From NCBI GenBank assembly GCA_947624375.1, contig CANQKD010000004.1:1-64000 (forward strand): a stretch of 64,000 nt of DNA. The letters are read 5' to 3'. Position 1 is the first letter of the stretch, and each line of letters begins with the position of its first letter. The DNA comes from an uncultured Clostridia bacterium (GTDB lineage Bacteria; Bacillota; Clostridia; Oscillospirales; Ruminococcaceae). Made by a program: the position numbers and the translations under genes. The notes beneath the pieces are model-generated. The model was given only the letters and a program-made list of their open reading frames with translations, searched no databases and was not told the DNA's origin. This document shows, one piece after another, positions 7,935 through 16,647 of the stretch.

Positions 7935-10100
7935 TCACCATAATAATTTCATTTTCTTTATGTGAGCATTTACCGCAAGACAGTCGAAAAGGTTTATCTC
8001 ACCGTCAAAGTTTACATCAGCGATCAAAAAATCGTAATCGCTCAGTATGCTCAATTTCTTTACGTGTCCGTTTATCCTCAGTATGTCAAAAAGGTCTATA
8101 TTGCCGTCACCTGTAACATCGCCGTACAGATTGAGCTGCGTGTCGAACTGTATCGGCTCGGTATCAGTAACTTCAATTTCATAGGTTTTCGGCGCGCAGT
8201 TTTTCAAAGAAACGTCAGCCGTGTATTTGCCGACCGGCAGCGCCTCAATGGTTATCATGCCGTCAGCTTCTATCATTGCTTCGTATTGTGTGCCGTCTTC
8301 AGCCGTGAAAATAATACCGATATCCGTGTATCCTGTATTTTTGATACCTTCAAGACCGTTCACCGTAACTTGTCCTATTTCCTGAAGCGTTTCTGTCTGA
8401 CCGCCCTCGCTTACTATTTCAAATTCAAGTTCCATGCTGCCGCTGAAGTTGCCCATGGCGGTTATCGTTACTTTTGCAGTGCCTACTTCGGTGTTATCAC
8501 TGTATTCAAGCGTGTAGTCTTTTCCCTTTGCAAGCCTCTGCGAACCAAAGAAGAGCTTTACTATCGGTGTCAGCGGCTGACCCGTGTATTGCTGCGGCAG
8601 TATCTGTGATGCGGTCCAGCTTTCAACCGGGCAGGGTGCAATGGTGAAATTTTTGCTTAAACTGCCGGTAAGTGTGCCTGTTGCAGGGGTAATACTTACC
8701 TTGGCAGTGCCTGCGTTTATGTTGTTTGAATATGCGACTTTGACATCTTTGCTTGTATCAAGCTTTACAGTGCCTTTTGTTGCAGTCACGTTTGAAGCAG
8801 GTATAAAGCCTTTTTTGCCAGCCGAATTTTTTACATAGTAGTATTTTACAGAAGAAACGGTTATGGCAGCGCTTATCTGCAACTTATTGCCTTTTGAAAC
8901 ACTTGCCGCCGCAGTAGATTTGCTTGAAGGCTGCGTGTATATTTTTCCGCTTGCCTTTACAGTGCCCGAAACTATATCTTCCTTTGTTACGCTTACCTGC
9001 GGTTTTAACTCACTTCCGCTGTATACAGAGCCGCTGCTTACGGTCGCCTTGTAATTGCTCAGCGGTTCTTTTACCGTAACAGTGCAGGTCGCAGTTTTTC
9101 CGCCATTTGATTTTGCTGTTATTGTCGCAGTGCCGTGATTCAGCGCGTATATCTTACCTTCATAGGCATACGCAACAGAAGGGTCCGATGACGTTACAGT
9201 TATAGTATCATAATTGTATGCCGGTGCTTCGGCTATCTTGTAGCTTGTGTTTTTGCCGACTGTCAGTTCAACTTTGGTCTTATCTAACGTAAGAGAAGTC
9301 ACCTTGTTGGGTACGAACCTGAAATCACAGTCCAGATCGTCGCTGTCAACGTACTTGCTGCTTCCCGTTGAGCTGTATTGCCAGTATTGATATGTACCGG
9401 CGTATGTAGTCTTTGAGGTGTAGTGTGCCAGCCATATCTGATGCTTGCTTGCTATCTGGCTTGCGTTCATGCAATCGGTAAGTGTGCTCATGTTTGCATA
9501 CAGCATACCTTCATATCCGGCTTTTGTGCAGGTGTCCAGGAAAGAATTTATTACCTTTGTGGTCTTGTCCTTTGAAAGATGTGCATCATAAAGTCTGCCG
9601 CCAAGACCGCCGTCTACCCAGCTGTACTCAAAGTCCATTACTATCGGCAGATCTATCTTGTAATTTTTAAGCTTTTTTATGCAGTATTCCGCCTCTGCCT
9701 TGGCCTCAGCTTCAGTTATCGCCTGCGAGTAGAAGTATACGCCCACAGGTATGCCTGCCGCCGTTGCATTTTTTATGTTCGTTGCAAACTTGTCATCAAT
9801 GTAAATGCCGCCCGAAGCTGCCGAAGCTCTGTAGCCCAGTCTAATAAAAGCGAACTGAGTTCCTTCCTTTTTAAGACCGTTCCAGTTTATGTTGCCTTGC
9901 CATACCGAAACATCGGTGCCGTTTTCTATGGTGTAGTCTGCAAATTTTTTGTCAATAGTGTAAGTGCCTCCGTCATAGATGCTCTTCACTTTGCGTTCCG
10001 CGGCGCTTACATCTACAGATGACTGCCGAGCCACATTTGCGCTTATCGAAAACGCGGCAATGGCAGCGCAGCATATCAGCAAAAGTTTTTTAAGCTTCAT
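7935..10100 (-). CDS. Secreted GH25 lysozyme with Ig-like, SH3-like and C-terminal dockerin domains
   Basis: The 721-residue protein starts at the ATG at 10100 (GGGGG upstream) with a signal peptide of about 28 residues. The GH25 domain spans about 59-262, with catalytic-type residues Asp63 (GTDVSVWQG) and Asp156/Glu158 (IVMDFEY). Then come a Big_2 domain (about 267-342), an SH3-like stretch (KIYTQPSS to GFIPASNV), a YTG-type beta repeat, and a regulatory-like beta domain. A type I-like dockerin closes the protein (about 657-721) with two calcium loops, DVTGDGNIDLFD and DVNFDGEINLFD. GH25 enzymes cleave the beta-1,4 bond of peptidoglycan. The dockerin implies docking to a cohesin. Confidence 0.92.
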   Translation of the reverse strand: MKLKKLLLICCAAIAAFSISANVARQSSVDVSAAERKVKSIYDGGTYTIDKKFADYTIENGTDVSVWQGNINWNGLKKEGTQFAFIRLGYRASAASGGIYIDDKFATNIKNATAAGIPVGVYFYSQAITEAEAKAEAEYCIKKLKNYKIDLPIVMDFEYSWVDGGLGGRLYDAHLSKDKTTKVINSFLDTCTKAGYEGMLYANMSTLTDCMNASQIASKHQIWLAHYTSKTTYAGTYQYWQYSSTGSSKYVDSDDLDCDFRFVPNKVTSLTLDKTKVELTVGKNTSYKIAEAPAYNYDTITVTSSDPSVAYAYEGKIYALNHGTATITAKSNGGKTATCTVTVKEPLSNYKATVSSGSVYSGSELKPQVSVTKEDIVSGTVKASGKIYTQPSSKSTAAASVSKGNKLQISAAITVSSVKYYYVKNSAGKKGFIPASNVTATKGTVKLDTSKDVKVAYSNNINAGTAKVSITPATGTLTGSLSKNFTIAPCPVESWTASQILPQQYTGQPLTPIVKLFFGSQRLAKGKDYTLEYSDNTEVGTAKVTITAMGNFSGSMELEFEIVSEGGQTETLQEIGQVTVNGLEGIKNTGYTDIGIIFTAEDGTQYEAMIEADGMITIEALPVGKYTADVSLKNCAPKTYEIEVTDTEPIQFDTQLNLYGDVTGDGNIDLFDILRINGHVKKLSILSDYDFLIADVNFDGEINLFDCLAVNAHIKKMKLLW

Positions 10101-10198
10101 TTTGTTCCCCCGTTTCATATCTCTTATCTCTGTCATTCGGCAATATCTGTCTGTAATGCCGAAAAAAGTTGTCCGTCTATCAATAATTGTACTCAATC

Positions 10199-10227
10199 AT
10201 TATAACACATATCGTCCGATAAGTCAA
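10199..10227 (-). promoter_or_regulatory. SigA-type promoter of the lysozyme operon
   Basis: On the minus strand TTGACT (10222-10227) and TATAAT (10199-10204) are spaced by 17 bp, about 100 bp upstream of the chosen start. Confidence 0.75.
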
Positions 10228-10280
10228 TGTTCTAAGTAAATTTTCAAAAAATTTCTTATAAACGGCTAATATTCCACTTT

Positions 10281-10312
10281 TGTATTCGATCTGACATTTT
10301 GCAGACATACTA
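10281..10312 (+). promoter_or_regulatory. Possible sigma-G-type promoter of spoVT
   Basis: CATACTA at 10306-10312 equals the classical forespore sigma-G -10 element. TGTATT at 10281-10286 matches five of six positions of the -35 element, with a 19-bp gap that is slightly long. spoVT is sigma-G controlled in Bacillus. The match is suggestive only. Confidence 0.4.
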
Positions 10313-10398
10313 TGCATAATTGAAAACCGACTGCAAACAATATCTTCACAAAAGGAGCACCTGCAAAATGAAATTTAAACAATTTATGGAGGAATAAT

Positions 10399-10941
10399 AT
10401 GAAAGCAACAGGAATAGTAAGAAGAATAGACGACCTCGGCAGAGTGGTAATACCCAAAGAGATACGCCGCACAATGCGCATAAAAGACGGCGCACCGCTG
10501 GAGATATATACCAGCAACGACGGCGAGGTCATTTTCAGAAAGTATTCGCCTATAAACGAGCTTTCCGAAAATGCCGCTCAGGCAGCGGAAGTTATGTATA
10601 AACTCGGCGGCGCACCTGCCGTTATATTTGACAGAGACCATGTAGTGGCAGTCGCAGGGGTAGCAAGGCGCGAATATAACGAACGCCGCGTAACTCCCGC
10701 ACTTGAAGAAATAATGGAAAGCCGCCGCGGCTTTGTTGCCGATAAAGACAACTCTGCACCCGTTCAGCCTATAGAAGGTATAGACCAGAAAGCTCTCGCG
10801 GTTTTTCCGATAGTCGCTTCGGGCGATGTAACGGGGGCAGTAGCATATGTCGCCACCGACGGAAGCGCCACCGCAACGCAGACTCAGCATATGTTAGCGC
10901 AGGCAACTGCCATGTTTTTGGGAAAACAGATCGAAGAATAG
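10399..10941 (+). CDS. spoVT: Stage V sporulation protein T (AbrB-family regulator)
   Basis: The 180-residue protein opens with a SpoVT-AbrB swapped-hairpin DNA-binding domain (MKATGIVRRIDDLGRVVIPKEIRR; about 1-50). A GAF-like domain fills the rest, as in Bacillus SpoVT. SpoVT tunes forespore gene expression late in sporulation. AATTTATGGAGGAATAAT provides a strong ribosome site. It stands directly before the sigma-F operon, which is not its usual Bacillus location, and a hairpin terminator separates the two. Confidence 0.92.
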   Translation: MKATGIVRRIDDLGRVVIPKEIRRTMRIKDGAPLEIYTSNDGEVIFRKYSPINELSENAAQAAEVMYKLGGAPAVIFDRDHVVAVAGVARREYNERRVTPALEEIMESRRGFVADKDNSAPVQPIEGIDQKALAVFPIVASGDVTGAVAYVATDGSATATQTQHMLAQATAMFLGKQIEE

Positions 10942-10973
10942 CATTTTATGGATCTAAAAAATCCGCATCACAA

Positions 10974-11019
10974 ACAGCCTTTGACAAATTTCTCTTGTCA
11001 GGGCTGTTATTATTTTATA
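10974..11019 (+). terminator. Hairpin terminator after spoVT
   Basis: Arms at 10974-10987 and 10995-11007 form a 13-bp stem with one bulge and one wobble, a 7-nt loop and a T-rich tail (TTATTATTTTAT). It could also act as a structured leader of spoIIAA. No clear sigma-H promoter for spoIIAA was found in the remaining gap. Confidence 0.6.
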
Positions 11020-11062
11020 AGAGCGATACGGACAAGCATTTACTATAGGAAGGAAAGGTATT

Positions 11063-11455
11063 ATGAACGTCGTTATCTATAACAACAATAACAGATGCTT
11101 GGTCGAACTTCACGGCGAACTTGACCACCATAACGCATCCTGCGCCAGAATGAATATCGATATGGCGATAGACTCCAAATGCCCCTCTGAGCTTTATATG
11201 GATTTTTCGGGCGTTACCTTTATGGACAGCTCGGGTATAGGACTTGTCATGGGCAGATACCGTATGCTGCATGAGTACGGCGGCACTTTGTATATAGCAA
11301 ACTGTTCGCCGTCAATAAGCAGGGTGATGCATATTTCGGGTATGAACAAACTTGCTACATTTATAAACGGCGATATACGAGGAAAGTATTTTTCGGGGCT
11401 TAATGATATGAAAGGGGAGACGACAGATGAAAAGATCAGACAGGATATTAAATGA
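11063..11455 (+). CDS. spoIIAA: Anti-sigma F factor antagonist SpoIIAA
   Basis: The 130-residue STAS-domain protein has the phosphorylation motif MDSSGIGL, with Ser57 the likely target. When unphosphorylated it releases sigma F from SpoIIAB in the forespore. The C-terminus runs about 10-15 residues past the usual end and overlaps spoIIAB by 29 bp. GGAAGGAAAGG precedes the ATG. It is the first gene of the three-gene operon. Confidence 0.95.
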   Translation: MNVVIYNNNNRCLVELHGELDHHNASCARMNIDMAIDSKCPSELYMDFSGVTFMDSSGIGLVMGRYRMLHEYGGTLYIANCSPSISRVMHISGMNKLATFINGDIRGKYFSGLNDMKGETTDEKIRQDIK

Positions 11456-11900
11456 GGTAAAACTCGCTTTCCCCAGCCGCTCTGAAAACGAAAGCTTTGC
11501 AAGAATGGCAATATCGGGCTTTGTTTCGCAGCTAGACCCACAGATAGACGAGCTTTCCGATATAAAGACCGCCGTTTCAGAGGCTGTCACAAATTGTATA
11601 GTGCACGGCTATAAAAACACCCTCGGTATCGTAAGCCTGACCGCCCGTCTGCTTGTCGGTAACGAGGTATACATAAAAATAACCGACAAAGGCTGCGGCA
11701 TTGAGGATATCGAAGCCGCCATGACACCGCTGTATACCTCCGCGCCCGATCAGGACAGGGCAGGTCTCGGCTTTACTATAATGGAGAGTTTTATGGACAG
11801 CCTGTCAGTAAAAAGCAAGCCGGGCAAGGGTACAAGCGTTACCATGCGCAAAAAGCTGACTACCAGAAAGGCATCTGATGAAAACAGAAGAAAAGCATAG
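11427..11900 (+). CDS. spoIIAB: Anti-sigma F factor / serine kinase SpoIIAB
   Basis: The 157-residue GHKL-fold kinase has an N box (AVSEAVTNCIVHGY), DKGCGIED and GLGFTIMESFMD, as expected for ATP binding. It holds sigma F inactive and phosphorylates SpoIIAA. The ATG at 11427 has AGGGGAG upstream inside the end of spoIIAA, and the gene overlaps sigF by 23 bp. This tight overlap implies coupled translation of all three products. Confidence 0.95.
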   Translation: MKRSDRILNEVKLAFPSRSENESFARMAISGFVSQLDPQIDELSDIKTAVSEAVTNCIVHGYKNTLGIVSLTARLLVGNEVYIKITDKGCGIEDIEAAMTPLYTSAPDQDRAGLGFTIMESFMDSLSVKSKPGKGTSVTMRKKLTTRKASDENRRKA

Positions 11901-12549
11901 GTTCGCGCAGGAGAATATGGGGCTCGTCCACCTGTGCGCCAACCGTTTCAGGGGCAGGAATATAGAGTATGAAGACCTTTGCAGCGCAGGCTGTATAGGT
12001 CTTATGAAAGCTATAAACGCCTTTGACCCCGATCTGGGTTACAAATTTTCAACCTATGCCGTGCCCGTGATCATGGGAGAGATAAAACGTCTTTTCCGTG
12101 ACGGCGGCGCGGTAAAGGTAAGCAGAAGTCTGAAAGAGCTGTCTCTGCGGCTGTCGCGCCTGCGTGAGCAGTTTGCCAAAGAAAACGGCAGAGAACCCAC
12201 CATAGAAGAACTTTCCTCTCTTTCGGGAGCAGACAGCGAAAAGGTCGTTGAAGCTCTCAACGTTTCACAGCCGCCGGTAAGCCTTACCGCCTCGGCAGAT
12301 GAAAGCGCCTCAGAGAGCGGCAGTGAGATAGATATTCCCGTTGAAGCGCCCGATGAGAAAATAATCCTGTCAATAGCTCTTAGGCAGGCTATGAAAGAGT
12401 TAGAGCCAAAAGATCAGAAACTTTTGTATCTTCGCTATGTAAAAAACAAAACTCAGACGCAGACTGCCTCCGAGCTTGATATGACACAAGTGCAGGTATC
12501 GCGCCGTGAAAAGAAACTGCTTTTACAGCTTCGTTCCAAGCTTGTTTAG
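11878..12549 (+). CDS. sigF: RNA polymerase sigma-F factor
   Basis: The 223-residue SigB/F/G-type factor has region 2 (DLCSAGCIGLMKAINAFDP, KFSTYAVPVIMGEIKR), region 3 and region 4 (QTQTASELDMTQVQVSRREKK). It directs the first forespore regulon. The operon position after spoIIAB identifies it as sigma F rather than sigma G. Its 3' end overlaps the end of the convergent folC gene by 27 bp, and no terminator separates them. Confidence 0.94.
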   Translation: MKTEEKHRFAQENMGLVHLCANRFRGRNIEYEDLCSAGCIGLMKAINAFDPDLGYKFSTYAVPVIMGEIKRLFRDGGAVKVSRSLKELSLRLSRLREQFAKENGREPTIEELSSLSGADSEKVVEALNVSQPPVSLTASADESASESGSEIDIPVEAPDEKIILSIALRQAMKELEPKDQKLLYLRYVKNKTQTQTASELDMTQVQVSRREKKLLLQLRSKLV

Positions 12550-13797
12550 AACCTCCGATGCAAGGTAAAGCGATCCGCATATCACCGATACCCCGTAGCT
12601 TTTTGCAAACTGAGATAGCCTTTTCAGACCCTCGTCAACGCTTCCCACAGCATAAGCCCTGCCGCCCATGGCGTTTATGCTGTCCGCCAAGGTCTTGCTT
12701 TCTATGGCACTGGGGTGAAAGGAATCCACAGTAATGAATATATCGCACAGCGGCAGCAGTTGTTTTACAGACTCTGCCGCTTTTTTGTCTTTAAGTATGC
12801 CGATCATTACGGCACGCGGAGTGCTTGTCTTGCTCTCTAAAAGCTTTGCCAGCGCACCGGAACCGTCAGGGTTGTGACCGCCGTCAAGTATCACCAGCGG
12901 CTCTTTTGAGATCATCTGCCCCCTCGCAGGTATAACAGCCGATGATATGCCATGCGCTATGTCGCTTTCCTCAACACGTATAGTCTCGCAGCAGCAGCGT
13001 ATAGCCTCTATAGCAGTAACAGCGTTGCGCACCTGGTGTATTCCGCACATTGCAGTAGAGTAATGCCTGCCGCGATATGTAAAGTTGCACCCCTCCAGCG
13101 TGTCAGAAAATATCTGTACATTTTTCATGTTCGGTATAATAACATCACTGTGCCTGCAAATTGCAGTACGCTTTATAATATCAACCACCTTGTCATCGTT
13201 CCCGGGTGAGAGCACCACAGGGCAGCCGGGCTTTATAATGCCTGCTTTCTGCGCCGCTATCTCTTCCAGTGTTTCGCCAAGTATTGCAGTGTGGTCGTAT
13301 GATACCGAGCATATAACAGATACCAGCGGCTGTTTTATAACGTTCGTGCAGTCGTTCAGACCTCCCATGCCCGTCTCCCATACAACTACATCGCAGCCGC
13401 ACTCTTTAAAATGCAAAAGCGCTATGCACATGGTTATCTCAAACTGCGAATACTCGGTGCCGTATGGCGTTTTCTCGGCGGCGGTCTTTACTTTTTCTGT
13501 ATGTCTGATGAGATAGTGCTCGGGTATGTTCTTTTTGTTTATGCGTATCCTGTCAGCGTATTCAAGCACAAAAGGCGAGGTGAATGTTCCCACCTTTACC
13601 CCGTGCGCATACAGCATTTCGGTAAGCATCTCGCAAACCGAGCCTTTGCCGTTTGTGCCTGCAACGTGTATGAATTTAAGCCCCTCCTGTGGGTCGCCGA
13701 GCTCTTTCAGAAGACACTTTATGCGGCTCAGATCCTTCACCGGCTTGCCCGATTTTCCGTACCTGCCAAGATATTCGTATACTTCACCTATATCCAT
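12523..13797 (-). CDS. folC: Folylpolyglutamate / dihydrofolate synthase
   Basis: The 424-residue Mur-ligase-family enzyme has an FHVAGTNGKGSV-type P loop (here IHVAGTNGKGSV), GLGG-like ETGMGGLNDCTN and a LDGGHNPDG motif. It adds glutamate to dihydropteroate or reduced folates. The ATG at 13797 (GGAGAG, 7-nt gap) is preferred over an earlier in-frame start at 13845, which lies inside uvrC. It starts right at the stop of uvrC, so the two are co-transcribed. Confidence 0.93.
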   Translation of the reverse strand: MDIGEVYEYLGRYGKSGKPVKDLSRIKCLLKELGDPQEGLKFIHVAGTNGKGSVCEMLTEMLYAHGVKVGTFTSPFVLEYADRIRINKKNIPEHYLIRHTEKVKTAAEKTPYGTEYSQFEITMCIALLHFKECGCDVVVWETGMGGLNDCTNVIKQPLVSVICSVSYDHTAILGETLEEIAAQKAGIIKPGCPVVLSPGNDDKVVDIIKRTAICRHSDVIIPNMKNVQIFSDTLEGCNFTYRGRHYSTAMCGIHQVRNAVTAIEAIRCCCETIRVEESDIAHGISSAVIPARGQMISKEPLVILDGGHNPDGSGALAKLLESKTSTPRAVMIGILKDKKAAESVKQLLPLCDIFITVDSFHPSAIESKTLADSINAMGGRAYAVGSVDEGLKRLSQFAKSYGVSVICGSLYLASEVLNKLGTKL

Positions 13798-13798
13798 A

Positions 13799-15625
13799 TT
13801 ACATCTCTCCGATAATTTCTTTAAGCCGTATTGCGGTCTCTTCATTCACCTTTGCCGCCTGCATAAGCTGCTCAACGCTCGCCGCTTTGAGCGCTTCTTT
13901 CGTCTTGAAGTTTTTCAGTATAAGCTTCGCCTTTGCTTCTCCAATGCCCTTGACTTCCGTAAGCCGCAGCCCGTATGCCGCCTTGCGCTTGCTTCGCTGA
14001 AAAGTTATCGCAAACCTGTGCACTTCATCTTGTATTTCCGTTATAAGATGAAACCCTGCGCTTCTTTGAGAAAGTGATATCTCCGAACCGCCTGTGGCTA
14101 TCGCCCTCGTGCGGTGTTTGCTGTCTTTTACAAGACCGTAAAGCGGTATGTCTATCTGCATTTCTTTCAAAAGCGGCGCAATTGTGTTCACGTGCCCCGT
14201 GCCGCCGTCAAGCAGTATAAGGTCTGGCTTGAAAGCAAACGATTCATCACCGTTTTTGTAATGTTCAAACCTGCGCTTTACTACCTCTCTCATGCAGGCA
14301 TAGTCGTCCTGCCCGATAACATCTTTCACAGCAAATTTGCGGTAAAGCTTTTTGTTCGGTCTGCCGTTTTCAAAAACCACCATTCCTGCCACAACATTCG
14401 TGTTTCCTAAGTTTGATATATCATAGCATTCTATAAGCCTCGGCGGCTTTTGCAGATCAAGCGCCTTTGCCAGTTCGTCCAGAGCCACTATCTCTTTGCC
14501 CGTGCGCCCTACGTTTATAGAAAGATATTCCGAAGCGTTGCTGCGTGAGAGCTCCACAAGCTTCAGCGTTTCACCTCGTTTAGGGCAGACAATGCTCACC
14601 GCGTGCTCACACTTCATTTTCAGAAACTGCGTTATGTTTTCGCTGTCTTCAAGCTCCATGTCAACAAAAATATTCTTTGGTACATAATCGCGCACCGAAT
14701 AATACTGCATTATAAATTCTTCGCGCATCTCAGCGGTGTTGTCCTGCTCTTTCATAAAAAAGCTCGCCTTGTCAAACAGCCTGCCGCCGCGGTACATAAC
14801 AACGCTTATGCAGGCGTTTTCATTCATCACAGCCGCCGCAATAACATCGCAGTCTTTTCTGTCCTCGTCGATTATCTTTTGCTCCATCGTGGTTTTGCTG
14901 AGCGCATTTATCATATCACGCAGCCGCGCCGCCTTTTCAAATTCAAGGTTTTCAGCAGCTTTCAACATATCTTCCGTCATCTGCTCTACCGAGGCTTCCG
15001 AGCCGTTCACTATAAGGTCAATTGCGCTGTCTATTATGCCAGCGTATTCTTCTTTACTTATGCAGCCGCGGCAAACGCCCATGCACTTGTTTATGTGAAA
15101 GTTAAGGCACGGTCTGCCCTTGCCGAAATCTTCGGGGAACTTTTTGTGGCAGTCGGGCAGCCGAAATACTCTGTTAGCCTCGTTCACAGCCTGCTTTACA
15201 GCGTATGAGCTTGTGTAAGGCCCGATGTATCTCGCCCCGTCGTCATACTTTTGCAAAGCGCACTGTAACCGAGGAAAATCCCCCCGCGTTATCTTGATGT
15301 AGCTGTAGCCCTTGTCATCTTTCAAAAGTATGTTGTACTTCGGCTTGTATTGCTTTATAAGCGAACATTCCAGCACCAGCGCTTCAAATTCGCTGTCGGT
15401 TATGATAAAGTCGTAATCATATACGTTAGATACCATTTTTGCCACTTTCGGCAGGTGATCGGCATCCTTGCGAAAATAGCTCGATACCCTGTTTTTAAGA
15501 TTCTTTGCCTTTCCGATGTATATTATCTTTCCGCCCTCATTTTTCATGATGTAGCAGCCCGGGCGCGAAGAAAGCTTCGAGGTCTTGCCGCGAAGATAGG
15601 GTAGCCGTTCATTTACCGCAAGCAT
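13799..15625 (-). CDS. uvrC: Excinuclease ABC subunit C
   Basis: The 608-residue protein has the GIY-YIG nuclease domain at the start (GCYIMKN, IIYIGKAKNLKNR), a UVR motif near the middle (EKAARLRDMINAL), an RNase H-like C-terminal nuclease (LILLDGGTGHVN) and tandem helix-hairpin-helix motifs at the end. It makes both incisions in nucleotide excision repair. AGGAGC stands 8 nt before the ATG. Length and order match the family. Confidence 0.96.
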   Translation of the reverse strand: MLAVNERLPYLRGKTSKLSSRPGCYIMKNEGGKIIYIGKAKNLKNRVSSYFRKDADHLPKVAKMVSNVYDYDFIITDSEFEALVLECSLIKQYKPKYNILLKDDKGYSYIKITRGDFPRLQCALQKYDDGARYIGPYTSSYAVKQAVNEANRVFRLPDCHKKFPEDFGKGRPCLNFHINKCMGVCRGCISKEEYAGIIDSAIDLIVNGSEASVEQMTEDMLKAAENLEFEKAARLRDMINALSKTTMEQKIIDEDRKDCDVIAAAVMNENACISVVMYRGGRLFDKASFFMKEQDNTAEMREEFIMQYYSVRDYVPKNIFVDMELEDSENITQFLKMKCEHAVSIVCPKRGETLKLVELSRSNASEYLSINVGRTGKEIVALDELAKALDLQKPPRLIECYDISNLGNTNVVAGMVVFENGRPNKKLYRKFAVKDVIGQDDYACMREVVKRRFEHYKNGDESFAFKPDLILLDGGTGHVNTIAPLLKEMQIDIPLYGLVKDSKHRTRAIATGGSEISLSQRSAGFHLITEIQDEVHRFAITFQRSKRKAAYGLRLTEVKGIGEAKAKLILKNFKTKEALKAASVEQLMQAAKVNEETAIRLKEIIGEM

Positions 15626-15644
15626 TTCTCAAAGCTCCTTTCCG

Positions 15645-16475
15645 TTATTTCAGACTTACAAGAACTATCTCGGCAGGGTTGAAAAGCCTGAATTTTCCAA
15701 GCCCGCGTGATACTATCATGTATGCGCCGAATTTTCTGTATATGCCGTATGTAAATTGCGGGAAAAACACACGCTCGGGCGAAAGCAGCCCCTTTTCCGT
15801 AAAGGGTATGCGTATTATACCGCCGTGCATATGCCCCGAAAAGATAAGATCCGCGCCCCATTTTTCGTATTCCTCAAACGGGATAGGGGAGTGCGCCAGA
15901 AGTATGCTGAACACGTTTTCGTCGTTCTTGCCGCAAAGCTCTTCAACCTCCGCGCGCGTAACAGGCGGCAGATTGTCATAGCTTCCGTCATCGTTCTTGT
16001 AAAAATACGAGGGCAGCGCCAGACCGTATATGTCTATCTCACTGTAGCCGCGGTATAAACGCTCCTTGCCGTTATTAAGTACGTGCGCACCCATACGCGC
16101 CATTTCATCAAGCACAGGCTGAGAGTTGCTTCTGCTGTCAACTTCGTGATTTCCCAGAGATATGTAAACAGGTGCTATCTTCAAAAGCTTTTTCACAAGC
16201 TCGATCTTCTGATCCGCCCTGCGTTCCTTGCGGTCTATAAGGTCGCCCGTTATGAATATTATGTCCGGGTGGAGGGGTCTTATTTTGTCAAGCAGCTTTT
16301 CGTGGTCTTTGCCGAAACGTTTGCCATGCAGGTCTGAGAGCTGCAATATGCGAAAACCGCGGAACTCTCTCGGCAGACTTCTGCACGTCACGCGGTATTT
16401 AGATACGGTAAGCCGACTGTTCTCAACGATAACAGTAACAATAACTATCGCCGCGGCGATAAGAATCGGAACCAC
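15645..16475 (-). CDS. Membrane-anchored calcineurin-like metallophosphoesterase
   Basis: From a GTG at 16475 (GGGGGGAG just upstream) the protein has 276 residues. One N-terminal membrane helix (VPILIAAAIVIVTVIV) is followed by a phosphoesterase domain with LSDLHG, GDLIDR, LGNHE, LAHSP and GHMHGG, the metal-binding blocks of the family. It resembles the YkuE/YaeI group. The reading frame stays open further upstream to 16595, but that stretch is AT-rich and overlaps the promoter. The substrate is unknown. It is read divergently from another phosphoesterase. Confidence 0.88.
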   Translation of the reverse strand: MVPILIAAAIVIVTVIVENSRLTVSKYRVTCRSLPREFRGFRILQLSDLHGKRFGKDHEKLLDKIRPLHPDIIFITGDLIDRKERRADQKIELVKKLLKIAPVYISLGNHEVDSRSNSQPVLDEMARMGAHVLNNGKERLYRGYSEIDIYGLALPSYFYKNDDGSYDNLPPVTRAEVEELCGKNDENVFSILLAHSPIPFEEYEKWGADLIFSGHMHGGIIRIPFTEKGLLSPERVFFPQFTYGIYRKFGAYMIVSRGLGKFRLFNPAEIVLVSLK

Positions 16476-16518
16476 ATTGCTCCCCCCAGACTTTTTAATA
16501 TAATGATATACTATTATA

Positions 16519-16547
16519 ATTATATAACATATGCAAAATAATTGCAA
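16519..16547 (-). promoter_or_regulatory. SigA-type promoter of the reverse phosphoesterase/uvrC/folC block
   Basis: On the minus strand TTGCAA (16542-16547) and TATAAT (16519-16524) have a 17-bp spacer. Confidence 0.6.
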
Positions 16548-16595
16548 CTGTTTTTTTATTATAAACAATATAAACGAGCGGCACGCTTTTTGCAC

Positions 16596-16624
16596 TTTAC
16601 AATAGCGGTTTTATATGGTAGAAT
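16596..16624 (+). promoter_or_regulatory. SigA-type promoter of the forward phosphoesterase
   Basis: TTTACA (16596-16601) and TAGAAT (16619-16624) are 17 bp apart, about 25 bp before the start codon. Confidence 0.65.
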
Positions 16625-16647
16625 AAAAGTAGAAAAGGGGGGATAAC

